From: Dryas octopetala
Taxonomy: Eukaryota > Streptophyta > Magnoliopsida > Rosales > Rosaceae
Assembly (NCBI GenBank): GCA_963921425.1
Contig: OY992838.1
Span: forward strand, 1,922,001 to 1,986,000
DNA: 64,000 bases
Direction: 5' to 3'
Below, one piece after another: positions 1 through 11,956 of the stretch (position 1 is the stretch's first letter; each line of letters starts with the position of its first letter). The notes below the pieces were generated by a model, which worked only from the letters and a program-made list of their open reading frames with translations, did not search any database and was not told the origin of the DNA. The translations under genes were made by a program, and so were the position numbers.

Positions 1-29
1 CAGTTCTATAATAATTTTTTCCATAATAA

Positions 30-623
30 ATAGATGAATTACAGATTTGGTCAACTTATTTTATATCTAGTCCAATTTTGGTCCACGATCTTTTTTAAGT
101 TTTGTTTTGATTCACTAATTATTTCACTTGTTCAATAAATATCCAATCCGAAATTTCAGTTTTGGGGTTTATTATTTTAAATAATTTGGGTTGTGTTTTC
201 TTCAATTATAATTGAAGTATAAGTTATATTTCATCATTTCTTAGTTATAGGAACCAATTTGGAATATTAGAATTTAAGAGAATTGAAATTGGGTGAAATT
301 TGAAAAATTTGAAAATTTTCTTGAAAAATTGGTTGTTTCGGGTGCCCTACTTTGAGGTTAATTATCTTGAATTTTAGAACTCTATTTTGAATAATATTTA
401 TATGGGTGTAAAGAGGAGAGGTATAACATTAAACCAAGTATATGTTTGATGAATTTGGGTGACATTTGATAAGGTAAAATGTTGGCAAAATTTTAAAAAA
501 TAAATCTGGACATTTATTGAACAAGTAGAACGATTAGTGGATTAAAACAGAAATTAAAAAAGGTCGTGGACCAAAATTGAACTAGCTATAAACTAAGTGG
601 ACTAAATCTGTAATTTAATTCCT
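30..623. mobile_element. Foldback (inverted-repeat) element, copy 1
   Basis: The left arm (about 34-145) reappears as its reverse complement at about 505-622. Shared words include GATGAATTACAGATTT, CCAATTTTGGTCCACGA and CTTGTTCAATAAAT. The arms are about 110 bp and flank an AT-rich core. A second copy lies at 4663-5232 as part of the tandem duplication of this block. No target duplication is clear at either end. It is a non-autonomous DNA element with no coding capacity, sitting downstream of the 3' end of the first CYP82A gene. The superfamily is not determined. Confidence 0.65.
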
Positions 624-1085
624 CTAAATTTTAAATTAAATTAATTTTGTTGTGATAGTTTTTGAATTTTCAATTATTTTGGAGATAATAATTTATTTAT
701 TTGGCCAAACTCACCTTGCATGCCCGTAATTTATTTATTTAATGTGATATATATTGTTAACTTATGTTTTAGGAGGTTAATAGTTGACTAACTGTAGGCG
801 TTGATTGTTCTTGTGTTAATCTGCATGCTTTTGATTTGTTAGCTTTATTCTCTTACCTTGTTCATATAGTTTGCTTTTCTCTCCCATGGTGTGGAAATTT
901 TTTGGCTACAACACGGCCACAAAGGGATTATATAGAAAAATTACTCGCATATTTGATACAAAAGAAAGATATAAAAGCACTTAAATAGTGGACTAGTAAC
1001 ATATACACATTCATGTAGCACATGATTTTATTTAGTAACTTTTCATTTCCAGGATTTTCAAATTATTCCCAACATTATTAGATAT
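624..1085. other. AT-rich 3' flank of the first CYP82A gene
   Basis: No coding sequence or structured element was seen. The stretch is repeated almost base for base at about 5233-5694, downstream of the second CYP82A gene, so it belongs to the tandem segmental duplication. Confidence 0.6.
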
Positions 1086-3549
1086 CTAGTCAACATCTTG
1101 ATAAACTTTGGCAGGAAAACGTGGGGTGACAAGGACCTCGAGAGGGGTTGCCTTCATGTTGGTTAACCCAGAAGTCTCACCCATATCAACTGGTTCATCA
1201 GATGGGGTTGCAATTTCAAACCCATGTAGCAACTGAGCCAGAGTAAGTTGCATAACATGAAGAGCAAATGAGATTCCCGGACACATTCTTCTACCACTTC
1301 CAAAGGGTATGAACTCAAAATTCTGTCCCCTAACATCAAAATCCTTTTGAGTCGTAAGAAACCTTTCTGGTTGGAACTTGGATGGGTCGGGCCAGACATT
1401 CGGATCCCGCTGAATCTTTGAAAGATTGAAAATAAGGTGCGTGCCTGCAGGTATATAGTAATTACTTACAGTGCAGTCCTCTATAGATTCATGTGGTAGT
1501 GAGAGTGGTCCGGCAGGGTATAGACGCAAGGTTTCTTTAATAATGGCTTGGAGATAGACTAAGTTCTTCACATCCGATTCCTTCACTTGCCTATCTCTAC
1601 CAACATGAATGTTTAATTCATCTTGAGCTTTTCTCAAAGATTCACGGTTGTTCAAAAGTAAAGAAAGAGCCCATGTTAATGTTACTGTTGTGGTGTCTGC
1701 CCCTGCTAGAATAAGAGCCTGCAAATGACAATATTTAATTAAACATGTAATTAAAAAATATTATATTGGCGCTTTCATTTCCATGCCAAACTTTTATTGA
1801 TCCAACAATTATATATCTTGAAACGGTTGAAAATATTAAACCTACTGTCAATTTTATGAGTTAATATATGCTAATCAGAATCACTTTTCGCTTGCGCGAC
1901 TGTTTTTGTTGTTTCTATGTTATCTTAGCTCGACCACTCGCATGCATGTATCTTAGAAATATTCCGTGTACTAAGAAAAATTAGATGACCAGCCCCATGA
2001 CAAAAAAGTCAAATTTGATGGCAAGCCACTTGTGCCAAAATCGTAATAAAGCAAGAGAATAAATTGCTGGGGTCCATGGGGACATCATAATCTGTTGACA
2101 AGAACTGTTGATTAACATCTTGTTTTGTTGTCTCCACAATAAGACAATTAATTATAAGATTGGTCAGCCACGTACGGTTCCTTTTCTCGATCTAATTGAA
2201 ATTTTGACATAATTAAGAATCAATAATTTTTTTCCTGGGTACAAAAAAATCAATAATTTAGAGTTACATACTGACATGCGTGTACTTAATTACGTATGGA
2301 GAATAAATCTTTAAAAATTATATAATCTCGTTTGGTGTTAAGATTGAAATAGATATATCAACTGATTAAATTATGTGTATACAAAGAAGAAACTTATTCT
2401 TTGAAAGAATTATAAGAAGTAACCTTGATGGATATAGGCAACTTGCAATGCAATAATAACATTGATCATAAGCAGCAAAAAGAGAAGAAAAAAGGGGCAA
2501 TAATTTTGTTTTAATAATTTTAAATTATTGGAGGGAGAGAGGAGAGAGGTAGAAACACATACCATGCAAGTAGCTTTGTTGATTGTATCAGCACTAGCAA
2601 ACCCACCAAACCCTTGTGAACTGCCATCAAGAACGGAAAGCATCATATCCATGAAGTCATGCTTGCCTTTAACATTCTCAGAAGAATTAGTATTAATTCT
2701 GTTTTGCTTATGCTCCTCCAACCAACCTTGAATAACATCATCTATTTCTTTGGCCGTCTTCTTCATTGCCTTCTCATGTCCACCCAAATCCAGCCACCTC
2801 AGAAACGGAACAGCATCCGACACCACAAACTCACCTGCCAATTTGGAAAATTCCCTAAACGCCTTTCGCAACCTTTCACTCTCTTCCTTGTCATGCACTG
2901 TAGTAGCCCCAAGAAATCGCTTCCCCAACACCATCCTAAACATAACGTTCAAAGTTACGTCTCCGAACCACCTCGTCATGTCCACCAACACCTTATCTGA
3001 GCTTCCTCTGTTTTGCTCCCATAAATCGTATATTTGTTTTGTACAAGCCTTCACCTCGGATTCACGCACGTGCTTGAGCAACTCCAAGCGGTGGTTGGAG
3101 AGGAGCTCGAGCGTGGCTACCTTGCGCACCTGGCGCCAATAAGAGCCATAGGGGCTAAACCCAAACATGGCATAGTCGTATCCCATAATCTCTGCGGCCA
3201 GAAATTTAGGGCGGTTGGCAAAAGTTTTATCATGAGTGGTGAGACACTCTTTCGCCATATCCCAACTGCTTACAACAACAGCAGGGTGGACACCTAGCTT
3301 CATTGTGAAGAGTGCTCCGTACTTGTCAGCCATGTTGCCTAAGATTATGTGCGGCGGTTCTGGCCCTCCTAAGAGTGGAAGGTGCCCAATTATAGGCCAT
3401 GCACCGGCGGCTTCCGGGGGTACCCTTTTTTTCTTTGCTATGTTTTTGTGGAACTTTTTTGATATCCATAGAAGAGACAAAAGAAACACTAGAATTAAGA
3501 CAAAGATGGCAAAAGGAGAAGAAATGGGACATGGAAGAGGGAACTCCAT
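1086..3549 (-). CDS. Cytochrome P450, CYP82A-like (intact copy A)
   Basis: Two exons: 3549-2563 (329 codons, from ATG) and 1718-1086 (210 residues plus stop), giving 539 aa, normal for CYP82. The 844-bp intron has a GTATGT donor and a TTTGCAG acceptor in phase 0. Visible are an N-terminal hydrophobic anchor (about residues 10-30), a basic and proline-rich hinge (KKKRVPPE), the I-helix oxygen-binding motif AGADTT, the K-helix ExxR in [12 protein letters not shown], and the haem loop [10 protein letters not shown] with its Cys ligand. Members of this family are ER-anchored monooxygenases fed by cytochrome P450 reductase; CYP82A genes are often defence or jasmonate responsive, but the substrate here is unknown. 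The copy at 5695-7693 differs at only a few residues. Upstream, minus-strand TTTATTAAT (about 3585-3593) is a weak TATA-like site very close to the ATG. Confidence 0.93.
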
Positions 3550-4060
3550 GGAAGGCTACAAACGATTACAAGCTTGAATTTCCCATTAATAAAGGAACAG
3601 ATACGCACCAAAGATCGATATTACCCGCCCCCACCAATTTACCCTATCTCCAATTATCCTCTTAGACAAATGGATATGACGTACAATTGGTGGATCTCCA
3701 ATTATGCTCTTAGACAAATGGATAAGACAATGGGTGGGGGGTGTAACTATGTAAGGATTTGTTGGATTTGTCATTTGGGTACAATATTGGGTGTGGATAT
3801 TTTGCCTGAGGCCCAAAACAAGAAAACAACAGCAGGCTATTCCTGGGCCTAGCTATACCCAAAACAATCAACCACATGCACAAGAGGGTCCTGATGGATA
3901 TGCAATCCTAAACCAAAGACAGAAATCAGATACCTTAATAGTATATTAAATGATCAGTTACATTGATCAATGACATACATTCATGTAGCACACGATTTTA
4001 TTTATTTGTATATTTTTTGGTACAAAACTCACGATTTTATTTAATTCCCAACACTATCAT
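3550..4060. other. Upstream region of CYP82A copy A
   Basis: Promoter-side DNA with a short imperfect internal duplication: a word around CTCCAATTATCCTCTTAGAC near 3648 recurs near 3697. From about 3805 it matches the DNA just 3' of the pseudogene at 8397 (8130-8396), which places it in the duplicated unit. About 240 bp present in the second unit (about 7887-8128) is missing here. Confidence 0.55.
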
Positions 4061-4663
4061 TTAGTCAACATCTTGATAAAGTTTGGCATGAAGGCGTGGG
4101 GTGACAAGGACCTCCAATAGGGTGGCCTTCATGTTTGTCGATCCCGAGGTCTCACCCATATCAACTGCTTCTTCTGATGGGGTTGCAATTTCAAACCCAT
4201 GTAGCAATTGAGCCAGAGCAAGTTGCATAAGTTGAAGAGCCAGAGAGATTCCCACACATTCTCCTACCACTTCCAAACGGTATCAACTCAAAATTCTGGC
4301 CCCTAACATCAACATCCTTTTGAGTCGTAAGAAACCTTTCTGGTTGGAACTTGGATGGGTCGGGCCAGACATTCGAATCCCGCTGAATCTTCGAAAGATT
4401 GAAAATAAGGAGCGTGCCTGCGAGTACATGGTAATCATCGATGGATTCATGGGGTACTGAGAGTGGTGCAGGAGGGTATAGACGCAAGGTTTCTTTGAAA
4501 ATGGCTTGGAGATAGACTAAGTTCTTCAAATCTGACTCCTTCACTTGCCTTTCTCTACCAACATTAATGTCCAATTCGTGTTGAGCTTTTCTCAAGGCTT
4601 CACGATTGTTCAAAAGTAAAGAAAGAGCCCATGTCAATGTCACTGTTGTGGTGTCCGTCCCCC
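4061..4663 (-). pseudogene. CYP82A pseudogene, exon 2 only (copy C)
   Basis: Reads as CYP82 exon 2 from [16 protein letters not shown] to the C-terminal LYQDVD. Exon 1 and the first residues of exon 2 are absent. Against the sister copy at 8397-9032 it lacks about five residues after the KETLRLYP region (CTVSN missing, in frame) and two bases in the haem loop near 4252. The 2-base loss shifts the frame exactly at the Cys-Pro-Gly, so GRRMC is followed by GNLSG. The left side ends abruptly at about 4663, where DNA identical to the start of the next duplication unit begins, so the gene was probably truncated by the duplication breakpoint. No functional product is expected. Confidence 0.88.
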
Positions 4664-5232
4664 TAATAGATGAATTACAGATTTTGTTAACTTATTTTAT
4701 ATCTATTCCAATTTTGGTCCATGATCTTTTTTAAGTTATGTTTTGGTCCACTACTTGTTTCACTTGTTTAATAAATATCCAGTCCGAAATTTCAGTTTTG
4801 GGGTTTATTATTTTAAATCATTTGGGATGTGTTTTTTTCAATTATAATTAAAGTATAAGTTATATTTCATCATTTCTTAGTTATGGAAACCAATTTGGAA
4901 CATTATAATTTAAGAGAATTGAAATTTTGTGAAATTTGAAAATCTGAAAATTTTCTGAAAAAAATTGATTGTTTTGAGTACCCTACTTTGAGATTAATTA
5001 TCTTGAGTTTTAGAACTCTATTTTGAATGATATTTATATAGGTGTAAAGAGAAGATGTATAATGATGAATTTGGGTGAGATTTGATAAGGTAAAATGTTG
5101 GCCAAATTTGAAAAAATAAATCTGGACATTTATATATTGAACAAGTGGAACGATTAGTGGACCAAAACAGAAATTAAAAAAGATCGTGGACCAAATTGAA
5201 CTAGCTATAAAATAAGTGAACTAAATTTGTAA
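4663..5232. mobile_element. Foldback (inverted-repeat) element, copy 2
   Basis: Second copy of the element at 30-623, with the same arms (GATGAATTACAGATTT at the left; its complement near 5220). It starts immediately where the truncated pseudogene exon ends, marking the junction between the two tandem units. Confidence 0.65.
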
Positions 5233-5694
5233 TTTCCTCTAAATTTTAAATTAAATTTTGTTGTGATAGTTTTTGAATTTTCAATTATTTTGGAGATAAT
5301 AATTTATTTATTTGGCCAAACTCACCTTTCATGCCCGTAATTTATTTATTTAATGTGATATATATTGTTAACTTATGTTTTTGGAGGTTAATAGTTGACT
5401 AACTGTAGCGTTGATTGTTCTTGTGTTAATCTGCATGCTTTTGATTTGTTAGCTTTATTCTCTTACCTTGTTCATCTAGTTCGCTTTTCTCTCCCATGGT
5501 GTGGAAATTTTTTGGCACAACACGGTCACAAAGGGATTATACAGAAAAATTACTCGCATATTTGATACAAAAGAAAGATATAAAAGCACTTAAATAGTGG
5601 ACTAGTAACATATACACATTCATGTAGCACATGATTTTATTTAGTAACTTTTCATTTCCAGGATTTTCAAATTATTCCCAACATTATTAGATAT
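5233..5694. other. 3' flank of CYP82A copy B
   Basis: Duplicate of 624-1085. No independent coding or structural feature was seen. Confidence 0.55.
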
Positions 5695-7693
5695 CTAGTC
5701 AACATCTTGATAAACTTTGGCAGGAAAACGTGGGGTGACAAGGACCTCGAGAGGGGTTGCCTTCATGTTGGTTAACCCAGAAGTCTCACCCATATCAACT
5801 GGTTCATCAGATGGGGTTGCAATTTCAAACCCATGTAGCAACTGAGCCAGAGTAAGTTGCATAACTTGAAGAGCAAATGAGATTCCTGGACATATTCTTC
5901 TACCACTTCCAAAGGGTATGAACTCAAAATTCTGTCCCCTAACATCAAAATCCTTTTGAGTCGTAAGAAACCTTTCTGGTTGGAACTTGGATGGGTCGGG
6001 CCAGACATTCGGATCCCGCTGAATCTTTGAAAGATTGAAAATAAGGCGCGTGCCTGCAGGTACATGGTAATTACTTACAGTGCAGTTCTCTATAGATTCA
6101 TGTGGTAGTGAGAGTGGTCCAGCAGGGTATAGACGCAAGGTTTCTTTAATAATGGCTTGGAGATAGACTAAGTTCTTCACATCCGATTCCTCCACTTGCC
6201 TATCTCTACCAACATGAATGTTTAATTCATCTTGAGCTTTTCTCAAAGATTTACGGTTGTTCAAAAGTAAAGAAAGAGCCCATGTTAATGTTACTGTTGT
6301 GGTGTCTGTCCCCCCTAGAATAAGAGCCTGCAAATGACAATATTTAATTAAACATGTAATTAAAAAATATTATATTGGCGCTTTCATTTCCATGCCAAAC
6401 TTTTATTGATCCAACAATTATATATATTGAAACGGTAGAAAATGTTAAACCTACTGTCAATTTTATGAGTTAATATATGCTAATCAGAATCACTTTTCGC
6501 TTGCGTGACTGTTTTTGTTGTTTCTCTGTTATCTTAGCTCGACCACTCACATGCATGTATCTTAGAAATATTACGTGTACTAAGTCAAATTAGATGACCA
6601 GCTCCATGATAAAAAAGTCAAATTAGATGGCAAGACACTTGTGCCAAAATCGTAATAAAGCAAGAGAATTATTGGAGGGAGAGAGGAGAGAGGTAGAAAC
6701 ACATACCATGCAAGTAGCTTTGTTGATTGTATCAGCGCTAGCAAACCCACCAAACCCTTGTGAACTGCCATCAAGAAAGGAAAGCATCATATCCATGAAG
6801 TCATGCTCGCCTTTAACATTCTCAGAAGAATTAGTATTAAGTCTGTTTTGCTTATGCTCCTCCAACCAACCTTGAATAACATCATCTATTTCTTTGGCCG
6901 TCTTCTTCATTGCCTTCTCATGTCCACCCAAATCCAGCCACCTCAGAAACGGAACAGCATCCGATATCACAAACTCACCACTCAATTTGAAAAAATCCCT
7001 CAACGCCTTTCGGAACCTTTCACTCTCTTCCTTGTCATGCACTGTAGTAGCCCCAAGAAATCGCTTCCCCAACACCATCCTAAACATAACGTTCAAAGTT
7101 ACGTCTCCGAACCACCTCGTCATGTCCACCAACACCTTATCTGAGCTTCCTCTGTTTTGCTCCCATAAATCGTATATTTGTTTTGTACAAGCCTTCACCT
7201 CGGATTCACGCACGTGCTTAAGCAACTCCAAGCGGTGGTTGGAGAGGAGCTCGAGCGTGGCTACCTTGCGCACCTGGCGCCAATAAGAGCCATAGGGGCT
7301 AAACCCAAACATGGCATAGTGGTAGGCCATAATCTCTGCGGCCAGAAATTTAGGGCGGTTGGCAAAAGTTTTGTCATGAGTGGTGAGACACTCTTTCGCC
7401 ATATCCCAACTGCTTACAACAACAGCAGGGTGGACACCTAGCTTCATTGTGAAGAGTGCTCCGTTCTTGTCAGCCATGTTGCCTAAGATTATGTGCGGCG
7501 GTTCTGGCCCTCCTAAGAGTGGAAGGTGCCCAATTATAGGCCATGCACCGGCGGCTTCCGGGGGTACCCTTTTTTTCTTTGCTATGTTTTTGTGGAACTT
7601 TTTAGATATCCATAGAAGAGACAAAAGAAACACTAGAATTAAGACAAAGATGGCAAAAGGAGAAGAAATGGGACATGGAAGAGGGAACTCCAT
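5695..7693 (-). CDS. Cytochrome P450, CYP82A-like (intact copy B)
   Basis: Exons 7693-6707 (329 codons) and 6327-5695 (210 residues plus stop) give 539 aa, collinear with copy A. The donor is GTATGT and the acceptor TTTGCAG. All landmarks are present: N-terminal anchor, hinge, GGTDTT I-helix motif, [12 protein letters not shown] and [10 protein letters not shown]. The intron is only 379 bp because about 465 bp present in copy A's intron (about 2060-2525) is missing, with an AAT/ATT microhomology at the join. Differences from copy A cluster around residues 237-254 ([15 protein letters not shown] versus LRKAFREFSKLAGEF). ADKYG, conserved in the other members, is ADKNG here. A recently duplicated paralogue; a specialised-metabolism monooxygenase of unknown substrate. 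Confidence 0.93.
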
Positions 7694-8396
7694 GGGAGGC
7701 TACAAACGATTACCAGCTTGAATTTCCCATTAATAAAGGAACAGATACGCACCAAAGATCGATATTACCCGCCCCCACCAATTTACCTTATCTCCAATTA
7801 TCCTCTTAGACAAATGGATAAGACAATTGGTGGGGAGGATTTGTTGGATTTGTCTTTTGGGTACAATATTGGGTGTGGATATTTTGCTTGCGTTGCAGTA
7901 TGATAAGGTAGATATACAGATTGCGACTTACAATTAAATTAATGTTATGTACGTACAACAAACAGTAATAATAGATCTGCTGTAATTTACTTTATTATGT
8001 GTCTTTTGACTATACTTTTATTACATTTTAAATTAGATTGCAACCATGTGATTTTTGTTTTAATTTATTAATTATGTTGAAGCTAATAATTTATTTATGT
8101 ACTTATTTAATTTTTGGTATTAAAAAGGGCCTGAGGCCCAAAACAAGAAAACAACAGCAGGCTATTCCTGGGCCTAGCTATACCCAAAACAATCAACCAC
8201 ATGCACAAGAGGGTCCTGATGGATATGCAATCCTAAACCAAAGACAGAAATCAGATACCTTAATAGTTAATAGTATATTCAACGATCATTTACATTGATC
8301 AATGACATACATTCATGTAGCACACGATTTTATTTAATTGTATATTTTTTGGTACAAAACACACGATTTTATTTAATTTATTCTCAACACTATCAT
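7694..8396. other. Upstream region of CYP82A copy B
   Basis: Starts with the same promoter-side sequence as copy A. An AT-rich stretch follows (about 7887-8128) that unit 1 lacks, then the block shared with 3805-4060. No coding sequence was seen. Confidence 0.5.
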
Positions 8397-10147
8397 TTAG
8401 TCAACATCTTGATATAGTTTGGCATGAATTAGGCGTGGGGTGACAAGGACCTCCAATGGGGAGGCCTTCATGTTTGTCGATCCCGAGGTCTCACCCATAT
8501 CAACTGCTTCATCTGATGGGGTTGCAATTTCAAACCCATGTAGCAATTGAGCCAGTGCAAGTTGCATAAGTTGAAGAGCCAGAGAGATTCCCGGACACAT
8601 TCTCCTACCACTTCCAAACGGTATCAACTCAAAATTCTGGCCCCTAACATCAACATCCTTTTGAGTCGTAAGAAACCTTTCTGGTTGGAACTTGGATGGG
8701 TCGGGCCAGACATTCGAATCCCGCTGAATCTTCGAAAGATTGAAAATAAGGCGCGTGCCTGCGGGTACATTGTAATTACTTACAGTGCAATCCTCCATGG
8801 ATTCATGAGGTACTGAGAGTGGTGAAGGAGGGTATAGACGCAAGGTTTCTTTGATAATGGCTTGGAGATAGACTAAGTTCTTCAAATCTGACTCCTTCAC
8901 TTGCCTTCCTCTACCAACATTAATGTCTAATTCACGTTGAGCTTTTCTCAAGGCTTCACGATTGTTCAAAAGTAGAGAAAGAGCCCATGTCAATGTCACG
9001 GTTGTGGTGTCCGTCCCCCCTAGAATAAGAGACTGCAAAAAACAATCAAACATGTAATTAATGAACATTAATTATATTAATTGGCTCTTTCATTTCAAGT
9101 ATGTCAAACTTTGTTGATTAATAGTTTAATTACGGTAATCAATTAATAGTTTCTTTTTAATTTTGTTGGAACATACCATGCAAGCAGCTTTGTTGATTGT
9201 ATCAATTCTAGCAAACCCATCAAACCTTTCTGAACCTCCATCAAGTACAGAAAGCATCAAATCCATGAAGTCATGCTCGTCTTTAACATTCTCAGAAGAA
9301 TTAGTATTAATTCTGTTTTGCTTATGCTCCTCCAACCAACCTTGAATAACATCATCTATTTCTTTCGCCGTCTTCTTCATTGCCTTCTCATGCCCACCCA
9401 AATCCAACCACCGCAGAAAAGGAACTGCATCCGACATCACAAACTCACCACCCAATTCGAAAAATTCCCTGAACGCCTTTCGGCTCCTTTCACTCTCTTC
9501 CTATCATGCACTGTAGTAGCCCCAAGGAATCGGTTCCCCAACACCATCCTGAACATAACGTTCAAAGTTCCATCTCTGAACCACCTCTTCATCTCCACCA
9601 ACACCTTATCCGAGACACCTTTGTTTTGCTCCCATAAATCGTATATCAATTTTGTACAAGCCTTCACCTCGGATTCACGCACGTGCTTGAGCAACTCCAA
9701 ACGGTGGTTGGAGAGGAGCTCGAGCGTGGCTACCTTGCGCACCTAGCGCCAATAAGTGCCATAGGGGCTAAACCCCAACATGGCATAGTCGTAACCCATA
9801 ATCTCTGCAGCCAACAGTTTTGGGCGGCTGGCAAAAGCTTTATCATTCGTTGTTAGACAATCTTTGGCCACACCCCAACTGCTTACAACAACAGCAGGGT
9901 GGATGCCTAGCTTCATTGTGAAGACTATTCCGTACTTGTCAGCCATGTTGCCTAAGATTATGTGCGGTGGTGCTGAGCCTCCTAAGAGGGGAAGGTGACC
10001 AATTAAGGGCCATGCACCGGCCGGTTCAGGGGGTTCCCGCTTCTTGGTTTTGTCTTTGGCCAACTTTTTTGATATCCATACAAGTGAGGAAAGAAATAGT
10101 AAAAATGCAAAGGTAGCCCAAATGGGATCTGGAAGAGGCAACTTCAT
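8397..10147 (-). pseudogene. CYP82A pseudogene with full-length layout (copy D)
   Basis: Exon 1 runs 10147-9177 and exon 2 9032-8397 (211 residues plus stop), separated by a 144-bp intron with intact GTATGT and TGCAG signals. Exon 2 is open and keeps [18 protein letters not shown] and [10 protein letters not shown]. Exon 1 has two lesions: the Gln of the conserved YWRQVRK block is a TAG stop (9743-9745), and a 1-base deletion near 9502, in the block read VHDKEES in copy A, shifts the frame. The exon-1 length (971 nt) is not a multiple of three, as expected. A good TATA-like site (minus TTTTATAAATGG, about 10192-10202) remains, so it may still be transcribed. It is the counterpart of the truncated exon at 4061-4663. 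Confidence 0.88.
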
Positions 10148-10877
10148 GGCATGGGAAGCAGTTTGAGGTTGCCAACCCAGCCACAACTCCCATTTATAAA
10201 AGAACAGATAAGCAGCAATATATGGTCCACATTATCTTAGGACCCTCATATACGTATAGTTGATGTGGCCCAATAAATTGAAGCCATCTGTCACTTTTTA
10301 ATTTTTTATTCAAGTAAACCAAACATGCCAATTTTATTGTTAACCTCAAATCCAAACGTCCAATTTCCTCCCTCACCCCACCGCCCCACTAGTCCATAGT
10401 CATCACCAGCAGAGTTAGGTGGAATCAGGGCCGGCCCTGACTTTTTAAAGGCTCATAAGCCGAATATAAATTGGGCCCCTAATGATTAAACTCTTTTGCA
10501 AAATAATTCACAACAATAAATCAATTAAGAAATTTTCGATCACATTAAGAAATTAATTAGAAAATTTTTGATTGAACGTCAAGAATTAATTGAAAGAACC
10601 TGTGGAGAACCAAAAAAAAAAAAAAAAACCAGTTTTCCACAAGACTATATGGAGAGGCAAAGATCCTTTGCCAATTCAAAGCAAACATATTCTTTGAATC
10701 CAACTTTAAAAAAAAAAGACATGTACTTTTGATGAAAAAAACAAAAGAGGTGTAAACCCAAGGGCAAAAGGGACCCACACTGCCATGCAGATGAGGATGT
10801 TGGCTTGCTTCTCTTGTGATTCTAGAAGCCAAAGAAAAAATGAAGCAGGTTGGCCAAACATGTAAGATTGTTCCCCC
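10148..10877. other. Upstream of pseudogene D; palindromic repeat end
   Basis: No gene was recognised. At about 10428-10442 is a perfect GC-rich palindrome, CAGGGCCGGCCCTG, of the kind seen at ends of plant DNA transposons, but no matching second terminus was found. A poly-A tract follows at about 10611-10628. Confidence 0.4.
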
Positions 10878-11790
10878 TGGATTCACTGTTGTGGTGTATG
10901 TTCCCCCTAGAATAATAGACTGAAATTGACAATTAAACATGTAAATAATAAACATTATATATATACGTACATTGGCTCCACTACAAAAAATGTGAACAAA
11001 AGCCACCTTTCATTGATTGTACAGAAAGGGGTGGCATTTGGAAACTTTAGTCTCTATTGCTTAATTGCCACCAATTTTTGTTAAAATCGAGGCACTTTAG
11101 TCCCTAATGCCCAATTGCCACCCCTTTCTGTACAACCAATGAAGGTGATTTTTGCTCACATTTCTTGTAGTGTAGCTCTTTAATTAATTTCTATGTCAAA
11201 CTTTTATTGATCCAAAATTTATTGATATGGAAAAGATACAAAATGTTAATTAAACCTACTGCCACTTTTTATGAATTAATGCTAATTACAGTCGCTTTAG
11301 GCCTTTTAGTTGTCTTCAATATTATCTTACTCACACGTATCTTAGATTATGAGACGTACAAGTTAGTTGACAAGTCAATTGTGAGACTAATAAGAATGGT
11401 GAAGACATCATGATCAAGACAATTACAGGATTGGTTGGCCACAGTAGTGACAGTACGTTCCTCTTCTCTCATGGAAATTTTGACATACAAATCAATAATT
11501 AATTTAGAGTGGGATGCAGTCCACTTACAAATCATATAACCTTACGATTATGCTCAAATTTTTTTTTTTGCCTGACAATTAATTATGCTCTGATCATCCC
11601 AAGAGTAGCTAGCTTCGTTGTCTAATATTATATCGCCTCACAAATATATCATATAAGATTGATATTTTATAGTAGGATTGTAATTAATACTGCCAGATAA
11701 AATGAATATACAACATAAAAAATATATGCGACTTGCAATGCCATTTTTAACATTGATCATTCATCACATATTTAAGCAGGCCGAGAGAAG
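10878..11790 (-). pseudogene. CYP82A relic: exon 2 tip plus old intron
   Basis: The minus strand at 10919-10878 reads SIILGGTYTTTV after a TTTCAG acceptor, a decayed start of CYP82 exon 2. The DNA up to about 11790 resembles the long intron of copy A (shared words around 2140-2270, for example GGAAATTTTGACATA). No exon 1 remains. A CACTA-type MITE interrupts the relic. This relic shows that copy A's long intron is ancestral and copy B's short one is a deletion. Confidence 0.6.
10979..11172. mobile_element. CACTA-type MITE, copy 1 (194 bp)
   Basis: It begins CACTACAAAAAATGTGA and ends TCACATTTCTTGTAGTG. The inverted ends extend over about 35 bp (AGCAAAAATCACC / ACAAAAGCCACC), and a further inverted copy of TGTACAGAAAGGGGTGGCA lies inside. 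GCTC occurs on both sides of the insertion, but the target duplication is not clean. CACTA terminal motifs identify the superfamily; the element has no coding capacity. A second member of the family sits at 12496-12688. Confidence 0.75.
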
Positions 11791-11956
11791 ACAAGTGGAT
11801 ATAGTATTAATAACATATTATATTTAAGAGTATATTACAAATAACGTTCATTCATATTATAACACGTAAATTATTCACACTCGTATTAATATTACGATTA
11901 TATAGAATAATTTATTCATAATCATATATATTAGTTTATATTATTAAATTTTATCA

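Noticed and set aside
2528..3665. Plus-strand open frames of 60-130 codons over P450 exon 1
   Set aside because: They mirror the real minus-strand exon, recur at the same place in every P450 copy and match no family.
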